DNA of 64,000 nucleotides from Diaporthe sp. PMI_573. Lineage: Eukaryota; Ascomycota; Sordariomycetes; Diaporthales; Diaporthaceae. This document shows positions 57,494 to 64,000 of the stretch, piece after piece. Below the pieces are notes generated by a model that made no database searches, was not told the DNA's origin, and was given only the letters and a program-made list of their open reading frames with translations. Location of the stretch: the NCBI GenBank assembly GCA_021399435.1, contig JAJTUP010000031.1:62001-126000 (forward strand), written 5' to 3'. Made by a program: the position numbers and the translations under genes. Each line of letters opens with the position of its first letter. Within the stretch, counting starts at the first letter, position 1.

Positions 57494-60400
57494 AACTTGT
57501 CTGGCTTGATACTTCGGGTGTGTATTGGATACAATTCACTGTTCTCAAAAAAAAAACATTCAGTATTTGCTGCTCTTGGCTGAATTCCCAGAACCGATCA
57601 ACTTAGGATCTAGCATTGCAAGATACCTAACCTGTGTTCACGTATGCTTTCCTTTGTAAATCATCGAAAAAGCCCATTGCTCGAGCCTTCGTCAATCAAC
57701 CGAGTCATGCCTAACGCGATCCGGACCAGCACTCGATGCAGAAATGCACATCCGTATGCATTTGTACAAAAGCTCTGTGTAAATGACTGTTTGGAAGTTC
57801 GAATCCAGTGCTGAGCCACTCCTGGTGCCCAGGATTTAAGTACTAGGACGACTTTGGGTCGTAGTTGCGACTTCTCTGTGGGCCAAGTGATTCCAAGGGA
57901 CTCACATCACGATGTCACGCTGATCTCACAGAGTTGCAACGTACCAGACTTCACTCGGGAACCGCGGAGCGGTCGGTACCACGTGCTTGCACGTGTTCTT
58001 TGCTCCGGGCTGAAGTGGCGTTCTCAACGTTTCAGCTATATATCAGGGTGCATAACCCGAGGACTTGAGAAAATCTCAGAAGGACTGCTGAGAATACCTA
58101 GTAAGCCTATTCGCGTCTGCCACAAAGGCCCCGACGTCGCGGCACAATGGCCAGCAGTCGTCAACCCTAGGTGGCGGCGGTTTGACAATGGGTTTAGAAA
58201 AGCTCGATCAGTCATAGAAATGCGCAGTGGCCAATGGGAATGTAACATGGAACTATGGTTCAGCCACATATACAAGGGTTGGGAACACGATGAGGAGGTG
58301 GTGGGAAAATTTTCATTTTTATTTGATAACAGTATGATTATGGCCACGCCTAATCTTAAAGCTGAAACTATTGTTGGGACACAGACTGATACCCTATCAA
58401 CGATGGAATTGACTTTGAACCTGTGCGCTTGAGGGTCGGATCAAGCAGTGAGACGTTGAGGATTGTGAAAGTAAGGTGGCAAGTCAATGGATGCATCTAG
58501 GTACGTACCTGTTGCACATGGGTAAGATGCATCTCGACCACGTTTGCATCTGCGTCAGCCTTTGATTCACATGTCACGGCGTCCGGAGCCAATTGCCCAC
58601 ATCGCGGACAATGCATCCCGGAGAACACGACGGGAGATGGTCGCAATGCAACGAACTGTTTTAATTGCATAGCCCCAGGACCACAGAATCTACTTCTCTT
58701 GCGACTGAACTTAATTAGAGGTGGATGTATCCGGTAATAATGTCGAGACTCATAATCTCTTGCCCATTGACTCGTATCCAGGCGGTTGAAACCCCCTCGG
58801 GCGCCTACTGGGCACGAATAGGTTCGAGGGCTGCAAGGATATTCGCAGCTGCAGCCTTATTCATGTGCGCCATGTTTGGGCGCTGCTTTGCGCGTGCGCA
58901 CCCCATCCATCTGCCGCCCCATCCGTACATCGGAAGATCGCACTGACGAGGTCGTATTGTGTGGCAGACGTCATCACCGGAAGAGCCTCCCGGACGCTGC
59001 CAAGCCTCCATCTCGTGGCCTCGGCCATGTAACGGCAGAGGCAAGGCACACCAAATGCGGCAGGCCCGAGCCTGGTCTTGCATTAGCTCACACGTGGTGC
59101 CTGGGATGAAACTTCATCGCCTGCAGCGAGTGGGTGGTGCGCGGAAGCAGAGAGCCACGCGCCATATTAAACCAGTCGCCCTGCCCTCCCTTCCTGCGAA
59201 CCTGGTTCGTGAACAAGAGACGGGGGACCATGACCACCACGAGGACGACACGCCACATGCGCATGAGGCTATCGTGCGCTCGCCCTTAACCCCCACACGC
59301 TAGACCTCGCTTCCGTGCCGGCAACGCTGCTCGTTACTGCAGGCTGAGGGAACCGCCTGGGGCCGGGGCATCAGATGACACAGGTCCAGATCTGCGGATC
59401 AAAATTGCCGGCATGCCACCACCAGCCCGGGGAAGAGCGCGTCGCGCCGCCGGGCTCGATGGTGGTTGCAGCCGGCATTGACGCCGTCCCTGAGGCGTGC
59501 GAATCAGATGGCCTGTCCCGTCGATGATTTTCCTTGCTGCGAGCCCCTGGGCTCATGTTTAAGCTTTTGTGCAAGATGGCATCGTGAGAATATGCAGAGC
59601 CTACACACCTACATGAACTGGTGTCGTCTTCGGCAGTTGTTATTGCCATGATTTTTAGTCATGAGGCTTCTCATCCAAACACTTTTCTGCGCCAGAACGA
59701 GCGCAAAATCCAAGGGTCTTTCGGCTGTTCCCTAACCAGGGTAGTCTGTCCCGACCCTACTGAAGATCAAAGCATGTGCGTTGGCCGATCGACAGCTAGC
59801 GTCGCGTGTGGAATGCCGGACAACTGTATCCTGGAGTCTTTCACAGGCGATAGGCTTGGATCTCGAAAGTTCAAGAACTCCGGGGCTTAATTTGATTCTG
59901 CCGGATTCTCAACGTTGGGACTTGCTCAACGACAATACCCTGCAATAGAAAATGATTCTCTGCCGTGGAGTCGTCACATGTACTTGGGTCAGTTAGGTCC
60001 TGCCACAGTGCAAAGTTTGGCCGTATGAGACCCGAAATCATGGAGGAATGCTGCTGGCCAATTTCCTCAAGCAAACACCTGCGCCCGACGTTATGCTGTC
60101 GTCTCAGCTACGATCTTGCAGGACCTCATTCAGGGCCTCCAAGATCCAGCCAGCGCAGGTCTTCATAAAAGATCCACCTCCGTTTTGCGCATTTCGCTCC
60201 GTAGGGCTGAGCCTGAAGTGATCTGTCGTCTCAGCACGAGCCTCACAACCTCTACGTTGTGGATGTCCAAGCCCAGTCCAAGGCCAGCCAAAGCCCAGCC
60301 AATGTAACGGTAAAGAGCCCACGGCAACCTGGGGGGACGTTGATCCTCAATGTCATGTTTGAGGTACCGGAACGACAGACGTGCTCCTCACCCGGGTCAC

Positions 60401-63400
60401 AGAAGTGACACATCTGCACTGCTTCGTCCGAGCTGTGGCATCAAAAAAACCTCCGCACGATGTGAAACTCGCCCAAAGCAGCACCCGCCGTGAGCCCATC
60501 TCCCGCATCGGAGTCAGCCAGAACGACCGTCGCCCAGACGGGTCGAATCGTGATGCTGAAAGCCGAAGAGCGGGCCACAACCACCCCCCCCTTTCCCCCA
60601 CCCAGGTGCAGAACTCGAACCCCTGTCAGGATGAAATGGAAGGATACGATGGGGCGTCGTGTGGATCTAGATCCACACAAGTGAATCATGACACCTGCAA
60701 GACACCGCTGCGCATGCCTGGCATGCCGCAGGGAGTGGGGGCTCGGCGTCCAGGAAGGGAATGGTTTTTCGAAATCCTGCTCGAGCAAATGACCACCTGG
60801 GGGCCATCATGCTCGCGTCGAGCTCGGCCCGCCCTTTGACAGCTCGCTGGGCCTGCGCGAAGGGGAAGGGCGTCCTGAACGGGCGTCTCCGGGCGGGATG
60901 TTTGTTTGCATCATGCCTAATTCTACGGTTAGTCGAATTTGGCAGCAGTCTCCGTCCACTCTACACGTGTGTCATCTCGATCGCCCTTGATCTCGTGACC
61001 TTTTCTGACAGTGTGTCCCCACGGAGCTGTGACCTGTCGCGGCCATCCAGGCCGACAAGCCCTGAATTGCCGTTTCGATCCGGACTGAGACGATTCGAGA
61101 ACTGAGGCAAGACTCCCCACATGCACGATCTATATGTAGACCAGAGGAGGGCCGGGCGGCGGGGTCGCCGCGCTCGGGACTTTGACTTCTCAGCAGTTTC
61201 ACACTGAACTTCGTTGTCCACGGTTCGCGCTGGCTGTGTACATGCCATGGCCGACGGGAGTCTTCACGTCGAGTGGCGTCACCCAACATCCCAAAGCGTC
61301 CCCGGGAGTCGGTCGCTCAAGACTGAAGCAGCACAGGCGAGGGTGAGGGTCAGCGGCTCGGCGGGCTAGATACCATATGAAGGTCCGAAGGCGCCGGAAG
61401 GTCCGAAGTTTATTCCTAACAGCCTTGGCGATAGGCCAGCAGTCTCCAGGCGGTCAGAATGTGGGAAGAGCTTCTGGGACCTGCGGTAAGACCGAAGACA
61501 AATCAGCAGCCGCGAACGCAATTATCCCAGTCTTCAGCAGACCAAACACTGTTGTGTATTGGTCCGGACCGGACCACCTGATGTTCCGCCCGCCCAGATG
61601 GACAACCTGCCATTCAGCCTGCCTGTATTTATTACTCAAGGCCCCCAAAAGGTTGCCTTCGGTACGAGCTCACCGCTTGGTGGCTGGCGGGGGCCTCCAA
61701 ACAGTTCGGCGCCGTGCCTCGCCCGGCTCCGTGATGGGGACCCCTTTGGGCAGGCCGGTCCCACTGCCTCGCAGATTGCCGACCGCCGGAGATAAATTGT
61801 CCTTTGTAAGAATTTCCATAAAGGAACAAGCCATGGTTGAAAAAGTTTTCCTCGGTTAAATTTCACAGCCTGTTTGATCACCTCTGGTGACGAATGCGAG
61901 CTTCGTCAGGAGTGGAGGCGCGATCAACCGTGCCATGTTCCCGCCTGCCATCTGCGAATTCCCCCCCTCCCCCCGTGAGAGCAGCCCAGCCCAGCCAGCC
62001 CAGCCAGGCGTTGGGCTGCAGCTTCAGCCCTTTTCTGGCGGATCTCTCTGGAGATGGAGTCGAGTCTGGGGCCTTTCCACGGTTCGCTACGCAGGTCGAA
62101 CACCGTGCCACAAGATTGGGGCGCGAAGATGGCCCTCCCCAGTGGCAAAGGAGTGCCCGACACGCGAAGAGGAACCTCTTGTCTGTTGTCTGGGGACGGC
62201 GAAAGCCGCTGTCAAACCCACATTGGGCATGCTGAGCCACTCGCTACGGCGGGATTTACATCGCAGGCACGCAAGGTTTCTGGCAGTTGTCGTTGCCGAA
62301 GTCGTCGTTGCCGGGACAGAAAACGTTGCCAAAAGAGGGTGAAAATTGCCCTTGCCCTGGGCTCCTGCTGCTGCGGTCATAGATAGTGATCGTGCCCCAT
62401 AGCCAGGGATAAGCCTGCGCCTGGATGCTTGGTCGCGGGACTTGGCCCACCTCCTGGCTCCCGGTTTCCAGAAGCCCAGCCAGAGATGACTCGACTCATA
62501 CGCCAGCGCGAGCCGACGCATCAATTGGCTTTCGCAAGCCGCTTGCGAGCACGGTTGTCGAGGTTGTCAAGGGTGCACCTCCCGCCCCTCCAAAAAATCA
62601 CGAAGCTTTGGGGAAATGCAGAAATTGCAAATAGCCTTGACGACGTGTTCATCACCGAGGGTGGGACGAGTCGTGAAAAACAATTTTTGAGGCCCGAAGT
62701 ACCGGTACAGCTACACAGCCGTGCTCTGGCGGGTGATGCCATTATTCAGGGCACAAGACGATCTTCAGAACTCACGCCGGCCCCTCAGCCCTCAGTCACG
62801 ACCCCCCAGGCCCCCTCATTTCCTGGTTCTCGGGGCGGCCATATCTGCTGGCCAGGCACGGTGAGCTAGTGGGCATGGCTTCGGTGAGGTCGACCAAGAC
62901 CGGCATGGTACCATGCTATCAACGCTGCTGACTCGATGTTCAATCAGCATTCCTATCATGATACTAGCGAGCCTGGCGTGCCTGCGTGTTTCTTTCCCGC
63001 CTCGGGCATAAAAAAACTGTCGGTGTTGATGGCTCCCCCCCGCGCTTTGGGGGCCTAGACCAATACGTGATCGCCGCCATGCCCTCACCGGTGTGGATAT
63101 CGTCATGTGGTCATTGGGACGGAGGAACGGAGGGATTCGCACGGGGCCAGTCAGACTCACCGACCGGAGAGTCGGTAGTACCCACTTGGTGGAATAGTTC
63201 AGCTTGTTCAGGCTGAGGACTCGCGACTCGTCCCCGAAGACGCCTGAGGCGATCACAAATGGCGCCGGCAAAGTCAAATCGAAAGGTGGGCCCCATGTGG
63301 CATATGTACACTACACATCTACTGTGTACCATGTCGTCCGGCAAAGGGCAAAGTGCAAAAGACAAGGGGCACAAGGTACAGGGTAAATTGTTCCAAAGTA

Positions 63401-64000
63401 CACCGTATATTGTATACAGCACGGTGGGCTATTCATCGAGCTGCTGTTGGGAGAACATCAGGCAGCCCTGGCAGTTCAGGCAAAGACCCGGCTCTCGCGC
63501 TATCTTTGGCTGGCTTCGGACGGATGACTGCGTGGCGCCAAGGGTCGTCCGCAGAGGCTGCAAGCACATTTTTTTGAGAGGGCCACCACGTGTCTGACCA
63601 GGTCCCTGTCAATGTTTCGTCTGGTCGGTGTCGGGTCTAGGCCGGATCTCCTCGTCGTGGTGTGTGCCAAGTCCACAAAACTGGCTGTCACTCTAGCTCA
63701 GGGGGGTAATGGGGCGCAATACTGTAGCCGCTACACATCATCCGGTCCTCTACTGGCGGATCCCAGGCCCCCAGGCCTGGCTGGCAGAGCTGATCTACAC
63801 TGGCGCGCGCCTTCTCAGTGGTCGAGGTGGCGGCTGAAAACAGCGCTATCATTGTGGATTTGTCGCCTCAACCGCAGTAATAATTACCATCACGGACGCC
63901 TCGCGGCCCAGAGCAGCCGCGGCTTAACGCCGTGCGCAGGAACTGGTTGAGGCGACAATGATCTACGACCTGCGCTCAGATCTGAGACAAACTACCCTCA
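57494..64000. other. long region without a recognised gene
   Basis: About 6.5 kb. Many overlapping frames occur on both strands, as expected for GC-rich noncoding DNA. None shows a domain, signal peptide or convincing splice pattern; the longest plus frame at 57854-58432 (192 codons) is unlike known families. A poly-A run occurs at 57547-57556 and a CCAGCC-rich stretch at 61984-62008. A 14-bp inverted repeat lies at 63860-63873 and 63945-63958. It may include the long promoter and leader of a gene beyond the right edge. Confidence 0.45.
63860..63958. repeat. 14-bp perfect inverted repeat, 71-bp spacer
   Basis: TTGTCGCCTCAACC at 63860-63873 and its exact reverse complement at 63945-63958. The arms bracket a GC-rich 71-bp interior. 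No flanking target-site duplication is obvious. Confidence 0.8.

Noticed and set aside
57780..57830. possible tRNA (GTTCGAATCC-like string)
   Set aside because: Only the B-box-like string is present; no cloverleaf pairing upstream.
57854..58432. 192-codon plus-strand frame as a possible gene
   Set aside because: No domain, no signal peptide, no homologous motif and no supporting splice or promoter signal that I could identify; left inside the unassigned region.

Overview
The window is nuclear DNA of a filamentous ascomycete (Pezizomycotina). The evidence is short spliceosomal introns (about 49-128 bp, GTRNGT donors, CTRAC-like branch points), HET-domain, fungal-rhodopsin-domain (PTH11/SAT4-like), UstYa-type and AsaB/CmcJ-type genes, and a plant-cell-wall set (GH11 xylanase, AA9 LPMO, PL3 pectate lyase). 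The enzymes suggest a plant-associated or saprotrophic lifestyle. I cannot name the genus. All exon joins were worked out by hand from reading frame and splice consensus.

Layout. 1-10 kb: a HET-domain gene, an acidic-type GH11 xylanase with two exact XlnR-type sites upstream, a mitochondrial AAA/winged-helix ATPase, and a four-exon minus-strand gene that splices into a UstYa-family (DUF3328) protein with both HxxHC motifs degenerate. 11-24 kb: two small secreted cysteine-rich proteins (one CVNH-like), an AA9 LPMO, an FAD monooxygenase of the dihydroxypyridine-hydroxylase type, a wrecked locus where the 5' end of a short-chain dehydrogenase abuts the 3' part of a HET gene, and a PL3 pectate lyase with a long low-complexity N-terminal extension. 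24-38 kb: a mitochondrial rhomboid and an alpha/beta hydrolase on the minus strand, then two fungal-rhodopsin-domain membrane proteins, a four-helix membrane protein, an intact SDR and a broken SDR fragment. 39-57.5 kb: a basic RD-rich protein, an AsaB/CmcJ-like oxidoreductase, an ankyrin-repeat protein, a GPI-type serine-rich secreted protein, a secreted lactonase-like beta-propeller, a berberine-bridge-like FAD oxidase, a decayed DUF6604-type gene and a cupin. 57.5-64 kb: about 6.5 kb in which I recognise no gene.

The genes do not form one obvious biosynthetic cluster: no PKS, NRPS, terpene synthase or RiPP precursor was found. Secreted proteins are over-represented. Accessory-genome signs are HET genes, truncated SDR copies, a decayed gene and a dispersed element with a 15-bp internal minisatellite. 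Two inverted copies of that element bracket the 48-56.6 kb block (lactonase, FAD oxidase, decayed DUF6604 gene). That element, the SDR/HET chimera and the degenerate UstYa homologue are the most unusual items.
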